Source: Ferruginibacter sp.
GTDB taxonomy: Bacteria; Bacteroidota; Bacteroidia; Chitinophagales; Chitinophagaceae
NCBI GenBank assembly: GCA_030831945.1
Contig: JAURKC010000027.1
Coordinates: forward strand, 1-34,729
Reading direction: 5' to 3'
DNA: 34,729 nucleotides
The notes below the pieces were generated by a model that was given only the letters and a program-made list of their open reading frames with translations, made no database searches and had not been told where the DNA came from. Shown here in pieces: positions 17,172-25,539 of the stretch; the first letter of the stretch is position 1; the number at the start of each line of letters is the position of its first letter. The position numbers and the translations under genes were made by a program.

Positions 17172-18065
17172 ATGAAAATATTGATTACTGGAGCAAATGG
17201 ATTATTAGGTCAGCATCTTGTAAAGCTGTTGATTGAATCAACTGATTATAGCCTTACTGCTACTGGAAAAGGACTATCGCGTTTGCCAATAGATTCCTCG
17301 AATCGATATGATTATTTTTCCTTAGATATTACTGATGGGGTGGCAGTGAATCATTTCATTGCTCTAAATAAACCAGCTATTATTATTCATACGGCAGCAA
17401 TAACCCAAGTAGATGACTGCGAAAAAGATCCAGTTCATTGTTGGGATACCAATGTTACCGCTACCAGATTTTTATTAGGAGCTGCTGAAAGGGTAGGCGC
17501 TAAATTTATTTATATTTCTACTGATTTTGTATTTGATGGAGAGGCTGGACCATATGTAGAAACCGATATTCCAGCGCCTGTTAATTATTATGGGAGTAGT
17601 AAATTAGGAGCTGAAAAATCAGTGATAGAATCAAAGCTTTCCTGGTGTATTATTCGCACCGTATTGGTGTATGGAAATATTTTAGTGGGTAACAGAAATA
17701 ATATGGTGAGCTGGGTACAGAATAATTTGACGCAGGGAAAATCTATTCAGGTGGTCAGCGATCAATTGCGAACACCTACCTATGTGGAGGATTTAGCAAA
17801 AGGCATATTGCTGGCTATTCAAAAAAATGCTACAGGAATCTATCATATTTCAGGCCAAGAGGTAATGAGTCCTTACGATATGGCATTGGCTACTGCCGAT
17901 TACTTGCATTTAGATAAAACCTTGATTGAAAAAGTGAGTGCTGCTATTTTTATTCAAGCAGGAAAGCGTCCAGCAAAAACTGGTTTTATAATTGATAAAG
18001 CAAAAAATGAATTGGGTTTTAGTCCTTTATATTTCAACGAAGGTTTGAAAAAAATGTTGAAGTAA
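17172..18065 (+). CDS. RmlD-like dTDP-4-dehydrorhamnose reductase (extended SDR)
   Basis: A 297-residue NAD(P)H-dependent sugar-nucleotide reductase-like protein. The Rossmann loop GANGLLG is at 7-13; the catalytic set Ser/Thr116-117 (ISTDFVFDG) and Y140-x3-K144 (YGSSK) is intact. PAPVNYYGSSKLGAE and RTVLVYG follow the RmlD_sub_bind pattern. RmlD makes dTDP-L-rhamnose for cell-surface polysaccharide, but no other rml gene is nearby and the same fold is used by related epimerases, so the substrate is uncertain and I give no symbol. The gene stands alone, divergent from pfkA, and converges with argS 32 bp away. Confidence 0.85.
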   Translation: MKILITGANGLLGQHLVKLLIESTDYSLTATGKGLSRLPIDSSNRYDYFSLDITDGVAVNHFIALNKPAIIIHTAAITQVDDCEKDPVHCWDTNVTATRFLLGAAERVGAKFIYISTDFVFDGEAGPYVETDIPAPVNYYGSSKLGAEKSVIESKLSWCIIRTVLVYGNILVGNRNNMVSWVQNNLTQGKSIQVVSDQLRTPTYVEDLAKGILLAIQKNATGIYHISGQEVMSPYDMALATADYLHLDKTLIEKVSAAIFIQAGKRPAKTGFIIDKAKNELGFSPLYFNEGLKKMLK

Positions 18066-18097
18066 TCTAATTTATCTTGGTTATTTACCCTTCATTT

Positions 18098-19888
18098 TTA
18101 CATTCTTTCAGGTACTCGAATACCCATTAATTGCATACCACTTTTTATAATATTGGCAGTCATGGCAGCTAGTTGTAATCGAAGATATTTTTTCTCTATT
18201 GTTTCTGCATTCCCGATAGAATGTTCGGTATAGAATGAGTTAAATGTTTTTGCTAGATTAAATACATAATTAGCAATCACAGAGGGGTTATGCTCTTCAC
18301 AGGCTACTTCTAAAGCAGTTGGATATTGTTCTAATTGAATGATTACCGCTTTTTCTAATGGCAATAAGGGACTTTTAAATTCATTGGTTGAATTAGATGA
18401 TTCTCCATTGCCTAATTCTTTTCTTAAAATACTTTTTATTCTTGCATGAGTATATTGAACAAAGGGACCAGTAAAACCATGGAAATCTATACTTTCCTCT
18501 GGATTGAATACCATTGTTTTTTTAGGGTCAACCCTTAGTAAATAAAATTTCATTGCGCCCAATCCAATGATATCATAAAGGTCTTTCAATTCCTCTGCTG
18601 TAAAGTCTTTCACCTTTCCTAGCTCTTCTGTAAGTTTTTGTGAAGTGGCAATCATTTCATCTACTAATTCATCAGCGTCCACTACCGTACCTTCTCTACT
18701 TTTCATTTTCCCACTCGTTAATTCTACCATACCATAACTCAAATGAAAAATATTTTCAGCATTGGGCATGCCTAATTTTTTACAGATTAACTGTAATACT
18801 TTCATGTGATAATTCTGCTCATTGCCAATTACATAAATGCTTTGATCAATATTAAACTGCTCATATTTTTGAAGGGCTAAACCAATGTCTTGTGTGATGT
18901 AAACCGAAGTGCCATCTTTGCGCTGCACTATTTTTTCATCAAGTCCATCTGCTGTAAGGTCTATCCAAATACTACCATCTTCTTTTTTGAAAAATACTTT
19001 TTTATCAAGTCCTTGTTGAACAATATCTTTTCCTAATAAATAAGTATTACTCTCGTAATAAGTTTTATCAAAGTCGCTACCGATTTTTTGATAGGTTGTA
19101 TCAAAACCAGCATATACCCAACTATTCATAGTTTTCCATAGCTCCATCACTTCTGGTTTTCCCTCTTCCCAATCTACTAGCATTTGTTGAGTAGCCTTCA
19201 TGATGGGAGCTTCTTTTTCTGCTGCTTCTTTTGTTTTTCCATCAGCCATTAATGCTGCGACCTGCTCCTTATAGACATCATTAAATTTTACATAATAGGC
19301 GCCAACTAAATGGTCTCCCTTTGTATTGGTAGATTGCGGAGTTGCATCATTGGCATACCATTGCCAAGCAATCATACTTTTACAAATATGAATTCCACGA
19401 TCATTAACGATACAGCTTTTAATCACTTCTTGTCCATTGGCCTTTAAAATTTCAGCAACACTCCATCCTAGAAAATTATTTCTCAAATGGCCAAGATGAA
19501 GAGGCTTGTTGGTGTTAGGGGAAGAGTATTCCACCATCACTTTTTTACCCGTCAAGGCTTTTTTTCCAAAACAACTATCTGCATAGTTCTTATTGAGTAA
19601 GGTTATCCAATAATTGTCTGTTACCGTTAAATTTAAAAATCCTTTAATAATATTGAAAGAGGTAAATATTTCAGGATAATCAGTGACCAACTTTTCACCC
19701 AATTGATTTCCGATAGCGTCAGGAGATAGACGAAGCGTTTTTACCAAAGAAAATAACACCACCGTATAGTCGCCCTCAAATTCAGGTTTGGTTTGATTGA
19801 TTTGAAAATCCTTTTCACTAAAGGTCTGCTCATATAGGGAAGCTAGACTTTTAAGAACACCTATTTGTAATTGGTTAACGATCGACAT
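18098..19888 (-). CDS. argS: Arginyl-tRNA synthetase
   Basis: A 596-residue class I tRNA synthetase that charges tRNA-Arg. It has the N-terminal Add-1 domain (about 1-100) and YSSPNTNKPLHLGHLRNN (121-138) with the HIGH motif as HLGH (131-134). VNDRGIHICKSM (161-172), VYITQDIGLAL (329-339), and GKMKSREGTVVDADEL (393-408) in the KMSK position follow. The C-terminal DALR anticodon domain ends in QLMGIRVPERM-type sequence. KMKSREG departs from KMSK, as is common in ArgRS. Length is normal. A -7 box lies only 4 nt before the ATG (see findings), so the mRNA may be leaderless. Confidence 0.97.
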   Translation of the reverse strand: MSIVNQLQIGVLKSLASLYEQTFSEKDFQINQTKPEFEGDYTVVLFSLVKTLRLSPDAIGNQLGEKLVTDYPEIFTSFNIIKGFLNLTVTDNYWITLLNKNYADSCFGKKALTGKKVMVEYSSPNTNKPLHLGHLRNNFLGWSVAEILKANGQEVIKSCIVNDRGIHICKSMIAWQWYANDATPQSTNTKGDHLVGAYYVKFNDVYKEQVAALMADGKTKEAAEKEAPIMKATQQMLVDWEEGKPEVMELWKTMNSWVYAGFDTTYQKIGSDFDKTYYESNTYLLGKDIVQQGLDKKVFFKKEDGSIWIDLTADGLDEKIVQRKDGTSVYITQDIGLALQKYEQFNIDQSIYVIGNEQNYHMKVLQLICKKLGMPNAENIFHLSYGMVELTSGKMKSREGTVVDADELVDEMIATSQKLTEELGKVKDFTAEELKDLYDIIGLGAMKFYLLRVDPKKTMVFNPEESIDFHGFTGPFVQYTHARIKSILRKELGNGESSNSTNEFKSPLLPLEKAVIIQLEQYPTALEVACEEHNPSVIANYVFNLAKTFNSFYTEHSIGNAETIEKKYLRLQLAAMTANIIKSGMQLMGIRVPERM

Positions 19889-19892
19889 GTTG

Positions 19893-19900
19893 CAAAAATA
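19893..19900 (-). promoter_or_regulatory. Putative -7 box of argS, almost touching the start codon
   Basis: On the minus strand TATTTTTG fits TAnnTTTG and ends 4 nt before the ATG at 19888. A TTTG (19920 down to 19917) lies 16 nt upstream. If used, transcription would begin at or within a few bases of the start codon. Confidence 0.45.
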
Positions 19901-19995
19901 CCTTTCCTATGCCTAACAAAAAAGTGGCAGAGGATATTTAAATGAAAATTGAAGGGAAGTGCTCAATATGGTAATTAATAATTATTTTAATGTGT

Positions 19996-20033
19996 GATTC
20001 AATTTTTTTAGGTGTTTTAAGTAAAATTGAATC
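19996..20033. repeat. 11-bp inverted repeat between argS and the ABC-F gene
   Basis: GATTCAATTTT (19996-20006) and AAAATTGAATC (20023-20033) are perfect complements with a 16-nt loop. The repeat lies in the divergent promoter region, upstream of both genes. It could be an operator or a transcript hairpin; no function is known. Confidence 0.55.
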
Positions 20034-20117
20034 CCAAGCGTTTGTATTGGATTACAAAAACTACTATGAAAAAGTGGGGGTAATCTGTGAAATTTATTTA
20101 ATTTAGAAATCAATTTG

Positions 20118-20125
20118 TAGCTTTG
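20118..20125 (+). promoter_or_regulatory. Putative -7 box of the ABC-F gene
   Basis: TAGCTTTG fits TAnnTTTG and ends 16 nt before the ATG at 20142. No clear -33 element is visible. Confidence 0.5.
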
Positions 20126-20141
20126 CACACTTTTTAATATT

Positions 20142-21767
20142 ATGATAAGTGTAAACAATGTAACCCTAGCTTATGGCAAAAGGGTTTTATTCGATGAAGT
20201 AAATATTAGTTTCACCAAGGGTAACTGTTATGGTGTAATAGGTGCCAATGGTGCGGGTAAATCTACTTTCCTTAAAATTTTAAGTGGTGAAATTGAGCCT
20301 AACAAAGGCACGGTCCATATTACACCGGGGGAGCGTATGGCAGTATTGCGTCAGGATCAGTTTGGTTTTGATGAAGTCACTGTATTGCATACCGTAATGA
20401 TGGGACATATTAAAATGTGGAATTTGATGCAGGAAAAGGATGCATTGTATATGAAAGAGGATTTTAGTGAGGCAGATGGTATGAGAGCAGGGGAACTAGA
20501 GCATGAATTCGGAGAAATGGGTGGATATACTGCAGAAAGTGATGCGGGTCAGTTTTTAAATCAATTAGGGGTAAAAGAAGAATTGCACCAGCAATTAATG
20601 AAGGATATAGGTGCAAATATTAAGGTGAGGGTATTATTGGCCCAAGCATTATTTGGAAATCCAGACATTTTGTTATTGGATGAGCCTACCAATAACTTGG
20701 ATGTTGAAACGATCAGTTGGTTGGAAAATTTCTTAGCTGATTATGAGAATATTGTTTTGGTAGTAAGCCATGATCGTCACTTTTTAGATGCGGTATGTAC
20801 CCATGTGGCAGACGTTGACAAGCAAAAAATTAAAATTTATACGGGTAACTATACCTTTTGGTATGAGAGTTCTCAATTGGCTGCTAGGCAAGCTTCTGAC
20901 AAGAATAAGAAGGCTGAAGAGAAGAAGAAAGATTTGTTGGATTTCATTGCGCGCTTTAGTGCCAATGCATCTAAATCGAAACAAGCTACCTCCCGTAAAA
21001 AAGCATTGGATAAATTGGTTTTTGAAGATATCACACCTAGTAATAGAAAATATCCTGGTATTATATTTAAGCCGGAGAGAGAGGTGGGTAATCAGATTTT
21101 GAATGTAGAAAAATTGGCCAAATCACTTGATGGTAAATCCTTATTTAGTAATATCACTTTTGATATTGTAAAGGGGCAGAAAATTGCTTTTTTGAGTAGA
21201 AATCCATTGGCTTTGACTACTTTTTTTGAAGTTGTCAATGGAAGGGTTCCCGCGGATCAAGGAGTTTATGAATGGGGAACTACCATTACTTCTGCTTATT
21301 TAAATAATGATAACACTGAATTTTTTACTGGGTCACTTAATTTGATGGATTGGTTGCGTCAATATGTGCCACCACAAACCAAGGATGTGGATGAAGATTT
21401 TATCCGTGGATTTTTAGGAAAAATGTTATTCAGTGGAGATGAAATATTGAAGAAAACCAACGTACTGAGTGGAGGTGAAAAAGTTCGTTGCATGGTTAGT
21501 AAGATGATGCTTCAAAATCCCAATTTGGTTATTTTAGATGAACCAACCAATCACCTTGATCTAGAAAGTATTACCGCATTCAATGATGGAATGATTACTT
21601 TTCCTGGAGTAGTTTTGTTCACTACTCATGATCACCAGTTTATGAATACGGTCGCCAATAGAATCATAGAGATTACACCTAAGGGTATGATTGATCGATT
21701 AATGACTTACGATGAGTATTTGGCGGACGATAGGGTGAAGGCATTAAAAGAAGAGCTTTACAGTTAG
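20142..21767 (+). CDS. YbiT-like ABC-F ATPase with one degenerate ATP site
   Basis: A 541-residue soluble protein with two ABC ATPase domains and no membrane part, the ABC-F layout of ribosome-associated translation factors. Domain 1: Walker A GANGAGKS (34-41), Walker B DILLLDEPTNNLD (175-187), switch His in SHDRHFL (210). The basic interdomain linker (about 240-300) contains RFSANASKSKQATSRKK, as in E. coli YbiT. Domain 2: signature LSGGEK (442-447), Walker B NLVILDEPTNHLD (461-473), THDHQF (495-500). Two motifs are lost: the domain 1 signature reads DIGANIKVRV (155-164) and the domain 2 Walker A reads SRNPLALT (352-359). Only the site built from Walker A1 and signature 2 can be catalytic (see findings). 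YbiT orthology is likely; the exact role is unproven. Confidence 0.93.
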   Translation: MISVNNVTLAYGKRVLFDEVNISFTKGNCYGVIGANGAGKSTFLKILSGEIEPNKGTVHITPGERMAVLRQDQFGFDEVTVLHTVMMGHIKMWNLMQEKDALYMKEDFSEADGMRAGELEHEFGEMGGYTAESDAGQFLNQLGVKEELHQQLMKDIGANIKVRVLLAQALFGNPDILLLDEPTNNLDVETISWLENFLADYENIVLVVSHDRHFLDAVCTHVADVDKQKIKIYTGNYTFWYESSQLAARQASDKNKKAEEKKKDLLDFIARFSANASKSKQATSRKKALDKLVFEDITPSNRKYPGIIFKPEREVGNQILNVEKLAKSLDGKSLFSNITFDIVKGQKIAFLSRNPLALTTFFEVVNGRVPADQGVYEWGTTITSAYLNNDNTEFFTGSLNLMDWLRQYVPPQTKDVDEDFIRGFLGKMLFSGDEILKKTNVLSGGEKVRCMVSKMMLQNPNLVILDEPTNHLDLESITAFNDGMITFPGVVLFTTHDHQFMNTVANRIIEITPKGMIDRLMTYDEYLADDRVKALKEELYS

Positions 21768-21801
21768 TCCATATATTATTATTTTTTGTTTTATGGCATG
21801 A

Positions 21802-22011
21802 TTCTTTCAGGTAAAAGGTTTACTAAATCTTGCTAAATACGGAGGAGGTAACTCTATAGGAGTGGATGGAGTGCTGGGATTGGATTATAAAATAGAGGGC
21901 GCGCCTATCAATTTATCGTTCGACTGGCAGCCATCTTTTGAATTTGGTAATCGAGATGAAAACGGTTTTATTGGAAACTGGGGTGGTTTTTCTATTCGGT
22001 ATACCTTATAA
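21802..22011 (+). pseudogene. C-terminal remnant of an outer-membrane beta-barrel gene
   Basis: After an in-frame TGA at 21799-21801 a frame of 69 codons runs to TAA at 22009-22011 without an ATG near its start. It reads VKGLLNLAKYGGGNSIG, then VDGVLGLDYKIEGAPINLSF, then DWQPSFEFGN and GNWGGFSIRYTL. The pattern (a Gly-rich turn, GLDYK, the DWQPSF strand and a final strand ending in an aromatic-x-hydrophobic tail) is that of the last strands of small Bacteroidota outer-membrane barrel proteins. The signal peptide and most strands are missing, and only 34 bp separate the preceding TGA from the ABC-F stop codon. I infer a deletion that removed the 5' part. A very short expressed peptide from GTG or TTG cannot be excluded but would not form a barrel. 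Confidence 0.75.
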
Positions 22012-22058
22012 AACCTTCTTTGGTTTTGATTTCAAATTTATGAACAGGGCTTTTTGGA

Positions 22059-22089
22059 TTGAATGAAAACCTAAATTAGGTTACCTTTG
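22059..22089 (+). promoter_or_regulatory. Promoter of the GtrA-like gene
   Basis: TTG (22059-22061), a 20-nt spacer and TACCTTTG (22082-22089) match the Bacteroidota -33/-7 pattern well. Because the -7 box overlaps the upstream in-frame TTG at 22087, that TTG would not be transcribed, which fixes the start at the ATG at 22105, 15 nt after the box. Confidence 0.65.
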
Positions 22090-22104
22090 TTTATATTTTT
22101 TCCA

Positions 22105-22602
22105 ATGCTCAAAAATCCTATTCTAAGGTTCATCGATTTTTTTTATCCTCCCTTTAAAAGATGGATGCCTTTGCAAACCTTTCGCTATGCTGCCTGTGGT
22201 GGAGCTAATGTGGCACTGGATATTACCTTATTTTTCATTTTTTATAACTTTATCTTTTATAAAAAAATAGTCAGCCTAGGCTTCATTGCTTTTCAGCCCC
22301 ATATTGCTTCTTTTTTATGCTCCTTTTTAATCACTTTTCCTATTGGATTTCTTCTCTCAAAATACATCGTATGGTCAAGCTCTACCCTTAAAGGGCATAT
22401 ACAGCTGTTCAGGTATTTTGTAATAGTAATGATGAACCTTTTGATGAATTATTTTTTCATCAAAGTCTTAGTGGAATATTTTTACTTTTATCCAACGATC
22501 GCTAAGCTGATCACTACGGTAATTGTAGTCACATTTAGTTATATAAGCCAAAAGTATTATACGTTTAAAGTGGCCACTCTTTCTGAAGAAAAGGTTGAAT
22601 AG
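22105..22602 (+). CDS. GtrA-like membrane protein
   Basis: A 165-residue inner-membrane protein with four hydrophobic segments, the usual GtrA layout. Family signs are FRYAACGGANVALDITLFFIF (around residues 27-47, first membrane helix with the G-G-x-N motif), a central segment ending FPIGFLLSKYIVW, and RYFVIVMMNLLMNY before the last two helices, closing with YISQKYYTF. GtrA proteins are thought to help move undecaprenyl-phosphate-linked sugars for surface-glycan modification. The frame is open upstream to a TTG at 22087, but the promoter -7 box covers that codon, so the ATG at 22105 is chosen. The gene lies between the OMP remnant and dnaK; a functional link to either is not evident. Confidence 0.87.
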   Translation: MLKNPILRFIDFFYPPFKRWMPLQTFRYAACGGANVALDITLFFIFYNFIFYKKIVSLGFIAFQPHIASFLCSFLITFPIGFLLSKYIVWSSSTLKGHIQLFRYFVIVMMNLLMNYFFIKVLVEYFYFYPTIAKLITTVIVVTFSYISQKYYTFKVATLSEEKVE

Positions 22603-22769
22603 TTTCCTCAAAGCCTTTTTGTATTTTTTCTTCTATATATCCCTTTTCCAGAAAAATGGGGTAAATCCTTGTCCAAAATCAAATTTTTCAACGGGGTCTG
22701 CCATTTTTTCACCCAAATCCAAATGGCACAATCATTGAATGTTATCAGTGAACAAAAAATATATCAATC

Positions 22770-24674
22770 ATGGGAAAGATAATTGGAATAGATTTAGGAA
22801 CTACCAATAGTTGTGTGTCTGTAATGGAAGGCAATGAGCCCGTAGTTATTGCCAATGATGAAGGTCGTCGTACAACGCCTTCTATAGTAGCATTTCTTAA
22901 AAACGGTGAACGTAAGGTGGGCGATCCAGCAAAACGTCAGGCTATCACTAATCCACATAACACCATAATGAGCGTAAAGCGTTTTATGGGCCATAAGTGG
23001 AATGAGGTGACAGAAGATGTCAATCATAGCAGTTATAAAGTAGTAAAAGGTGACAATGATACAGTTCGTATTGACATAGATGGCAGATTATATACTCCTC
23101 AAGAAATAAGTGCTATGGTGCTTCAGAAAATGAAGAAAACAGCTGAAGATTACCTTGGACAGGATGTAACGGAGGCGGTAATTACTGTGCCAGCCTATTT
23201 TAATGATTCACAACGTCAAGCTACTAAGGAAGCGGGTGAAATTGCTGGACTTACCGTTCGTAGGATCATCAACGCGCCAACAGCTGCCGCACTAGCCTAT
23301 GGAATGGATAAAAAGAACCAGGATCAAAAAATCGCTGTTTTTGACTTAGGAGGTGGAACTTTTGATATTTCTATCCTTGAATTAGGAGAAGGCGTATTTG
23401 AGGTGAAGAGTACCAATGGAGATACTCACCTTGGAGGGGATGACTTTGATAAAGTAATAATGGATTGGTTGGCCGAAGAATTTAAAAAAGATGAGGCGAT
23501 CGATTTACGTAAAGATCCAATGGCTTGGCAACGCTTGAAGGAAGCAGCTGAAAAAGCTAAAGTAGAATTATCTTCCTCAGCGGAGACTGAAATTAATCTT
23601 CCTTATGTAACTGCCGTAGACGGTGTTCCAAAGCATTTGGTTAAAAAATTAAGTCGCGCACAATTTGAAAAATTATCAGATAATTTATTTACTCGCTGTT
23701 TGAAACCATGCGAAATTGCATTAAAAGATGCTAACCTATCTATTAGTGAAATTGATGAGGTGATATTAGTAGGAGGTAGTACAAGAATTCCAAAAGTGCA
23801 AGAAATTGTGGAGACATTCTTTGGTAAAAAAGCCAATAGAAGTGTTAATCCTGATGAAGTAGTAGCTATTGGAGCATCCATTCAGGGTGGTGTATTATCT
23901 GGAGATGTAAAAGATGTATTGTTATTAGATGTTACTCCTTTGAGTTTGGGTATTGAAACAATGGGTGGAGTTATGACTCGTTTAATTGAAAGCAATACAA
24001 CTATTCCTACCAAAAAATCAGAGACTTTCAGTACTGCCAGTGATAATCAGCCAGGTGTTGAAATTCATGTATTACAAGGTGAAAGGCCATTGGCAAATCA
24101 AAATAAGAGTTTAGGTAAATTTAATTTAACCGACATTCCGCCGGCACCTAGAGGAGTTCCTCAGGTAGAAGTAACCTTTGATATCGATGCCAATGGAATC
24201 CTGCATGTAACGGCTAAGGATAAAGGAACTGGAAAAAGTCATAATATCCGCATTGAGGCAGGTAGCGGCTTAAGCAAGGACGAGATTGAAAAAATGAAGA
24301 ATGAAGCTAAGGCTAATGAAGCTAGTGATAAGGCAGAAAAGGAAAAAATTGAAAAAATTAATCAGGCAGATAGTTTAATATTCCAGACAGAGAAACAATT
24401 GAAGGAATATGGCGATAAAATCAGTGCGGATAAAAAAGCTCCGATTGAAGCAGCTCTTGGTAAATTAAAAGAAGCGCACAAAATGCAGGATATTGCAGCC
24501 ATTGATCCAGCAGTAGAACAAATGAATGCCGCTTGGACAGCAGCGAGTGAGGAAATGTATAAGGCAACTCAGGCTGCTGAAGGGCAACCACAAGGCGGCG
24601 ATGCTGCTCAACCACAGGGAGATGCAGCTAATGCTGAGAATGTGACGGATGCTGAATTTGAAGAAGTTAAGTAA
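22770..24674 (+). CDS. dnaK: Chaperone protein DnaK (Hsp70)
   Basis: A 634-residue Hsp70 that folds and protects proteins in the cytosol in an ATP cycle with DnaJ and GrpE. The ATPase domain starts [20 protein letters not shown] (2-21) and has [30 protein letters not shown], the phosphate loop [14 protein letters not shown] and [11 protein letters not shown]. The linker [15 protein letters not shown] leads to the substrate-binding domain, followed by the helical lid and a Gln/Ala-rich tail ending EFEEVK. Length is typical. dnaJ and grpE are not adjacent. I see neither a CIRCE element nor a clear TAnnTTTG box in the 167-bp upstream gap, so its heat-shock control cannot be read here. A long perfect hairpin follows the gene. 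Confidence 0.98.
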   Translation: MGKIIGIDLGTTNSCVSVMEGNEPVVIANDEGRRTTPSIVAFLKNGERKVGDPAKRQAITNPHNTIMSVKRFMGHKWNEVTEDVNHSSYKVVKGDNDTVRIDIDGRLYTPQEISAMVLQKMKKTAEDYLGQDVTEAVITVPAYFNDSQRQATKEAGEIAGLTVRRIINAPTAAALAYGMDKKNQDQKIAVFDLGGGTFDISILELGEGVFEVKSTNGDTHLGGDDFDKVIMDWLAEEFKKDEAIDLRKDPMAWQRLKEAAEKAKVELSSSAETEINLPYVTAVDGVPKHLVKKLSRAQFEKLSDNLFTRCLKPCEIALKDANLSISEIDEVILVGGSTRIPKVQEIVETFFGKKANRSVNPDEVVAIGASIQGGVLSGDVKDVLLLDVTPLSLGIETMGGVMTRLIESNTTIPTKKSETFSTASDNQPGVEIHVLQGERPLANQNKSLGKFNLTDIPPAPRGVPQVEVTFDIDANGILHVTAKDKGTGKSHNIRIEAGSGLSKDEIEKMKNEAKANEASDKAEKEKIEKINQADSLIFQTEKQLKEYGDKISADKKAPIEAALGKLKEAHKMQDIAAIDPAVEQMNAAWTAASEEMYKATQAAEGQPQGGDAAQPQGDAANAENVTDAEFEEVK

Positions 24675-24683
24675 TCTGTCAAA

Positions 24684-24733
24684 AAATATATACAAAGAAA
24701 CCGCAGTCCAATGGCTGCGGTTTCTTTGTATAT
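24684..24733. terminator. 21-bp perfect hairpin after dnaK
   Basis: Positions 24684-24704 and 24713-24733 are exact complements (core ACAAAGAAACCGCAG / CTGCGGTTTCTTTGT) with an 8-nt loop. It starts 10 bp after the dnaK stop codon. The plus strand has no T-run after the stem, whereas the minus strand does (TTTTTTGACAG), so for dnaK it may be a 3'-end stabiliser or a non-classical terminator rather than a standard intrinsic terminator. Confidence 0.7.
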
Positions 24734-24841
24734 ATAATATTTGAATTACATAGGTCAGCTGTTAATCTATCCAAAAAAAGTATAAAATATTATGGTAGAC
24801 TCTCTGTTTCTAACTATCTTGCTATCAACCAAATTTAAGTG

Positions 24842-25441
24842 ATGAAACATCTTTCTATTGTGTTGAATGTTGTCTTGTTAGTAGCGGTAGTATTTTTATA
24901 TTATGTCCACTTTTCGCATTCTTTCAACTCTTCCACAGGACCTGGCTCTGTTAATTTCAAATTTCATGATACTTCTAAATGTGATAGAATTTCTGTTGCT
25001 TACGTTGAGTTAGATTCATTAAATAACAATGTGAACTTTATCAAGCAGCGTAAAAAAGAGTTAGATGCCGAGCAAAAGGTGATTATGAATGAATACGAAA
25101 ATGCTTATCGTTCAATGACTCAGATGAGGGATGACTTTATAAAAAGGGGTAAGAATATTACCCAGCAGGAGGCGGAGGCTTTTCAAGAAAAATTGGGTAT
25201 TCAGCAACAGCAAATAGAACAGGTAAAACAGCAAAAAACTCAGCAGTTAGCAGAAAAGGGTGCAAGAATAATGGGGGATATGCAGAGTAAATTAAAAGAT
25301 TTTATGAATGAGTATAACAAGAATAAAAAGTTTACGATGATATTTACTACTGGAACAGGTCTTGACTATTTTCTTTATAAGGATGTTTCTTTAGATATTA
25401 CCTCTGAGATTGTAAAAGGTCTTAACGAAAAAATGAAATAG
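24842..25441 (+). CDS. OmpH/Skp-family periplasmic chaperone
   Basis: A 199-residue exported protein. It has one N-terminal hydrophobic segment (about 4-22, signal peptide or anchor), then a beta strand with ISVAYVELDSLNNN and a long charged helical hairpin with heptad-like Q/E/K-rich sequence (about 70-150). A final strand-helix part contains FTMIFTTGTGLDYFLYKD. This is the Skp/OmpH 'tentacle' architecture that carries unfolded outer-membrane proteins through the periplasm. A GTG at 24839 lies directly before the ATG at 24842; the ATG is the better start. It follows dnaK, but the hairpin and a 167-bp gap argue for separate transcription. It ends before a strong terminator. In Bacteroidota ompH usually lies near bamA; here it does not, so it may be a secondary paralogue. 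Confidence 0.87.
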   Translation: MKHLSIVLNVVLLVAVVFLYYVHFSHSFNSSTGPGSVNFKFHDTSKCDRISVAYVELDSLNNNVNFIKQRKKELDAEQKVIMNEYENAYRSMTQMRDDFIKRGKNITQQEAEAFQEKLGIQQQQIEQVKQQKTQQLAEKGARIMGDMQSKLKDFMNEYNKNKKFTMIFTTGTGLDYFLYKDVSLDITSEIVKGLNEKMK

Positions 25442-25481
25442 GCAGTCTATTTATCTTTCAATCAATTGATTTATCTTCAAT

Positions 25482-25504
25482 CCCGTTTTATAACGGGTTT
25501 TTTT
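25482..25504 (+). terminator. Intrinsic terminator after the OmpH gene
   Basis: CCCGTT (25482-25487), a TTAT loop, AACGGG (25492-25497) and a run of seven T (25498-25504) form a classical terminator 40 bp after the stop codon. It separates the OmpH gene from the permease. Confidence 0.87.
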
Positions 25505-25539
25505 ATAAACCCACCTTACTCATCACCAAATTTTTTAAA

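Noticed and set aside
20142..21767. ABC-F gene as an antibiotic-resistance (ARE) protein
   Set aside because: The linker and overall motifs fit the housekeeping YbiT type, and the gene lies among core genes with no mobile elements.
22087..22104. TTG start six codons upstream of the GtrA-like gene
   Set aside because: The TTG overlaps the promoter -7 box TACCTTTG (22082-22089), so it would not be in the mRNA.
22794..24695. Several open frames antisense to dnaK
   Set aside because: They mirror the codon structure of a highly conserved gene and have no independent start signals or recognisable domains.
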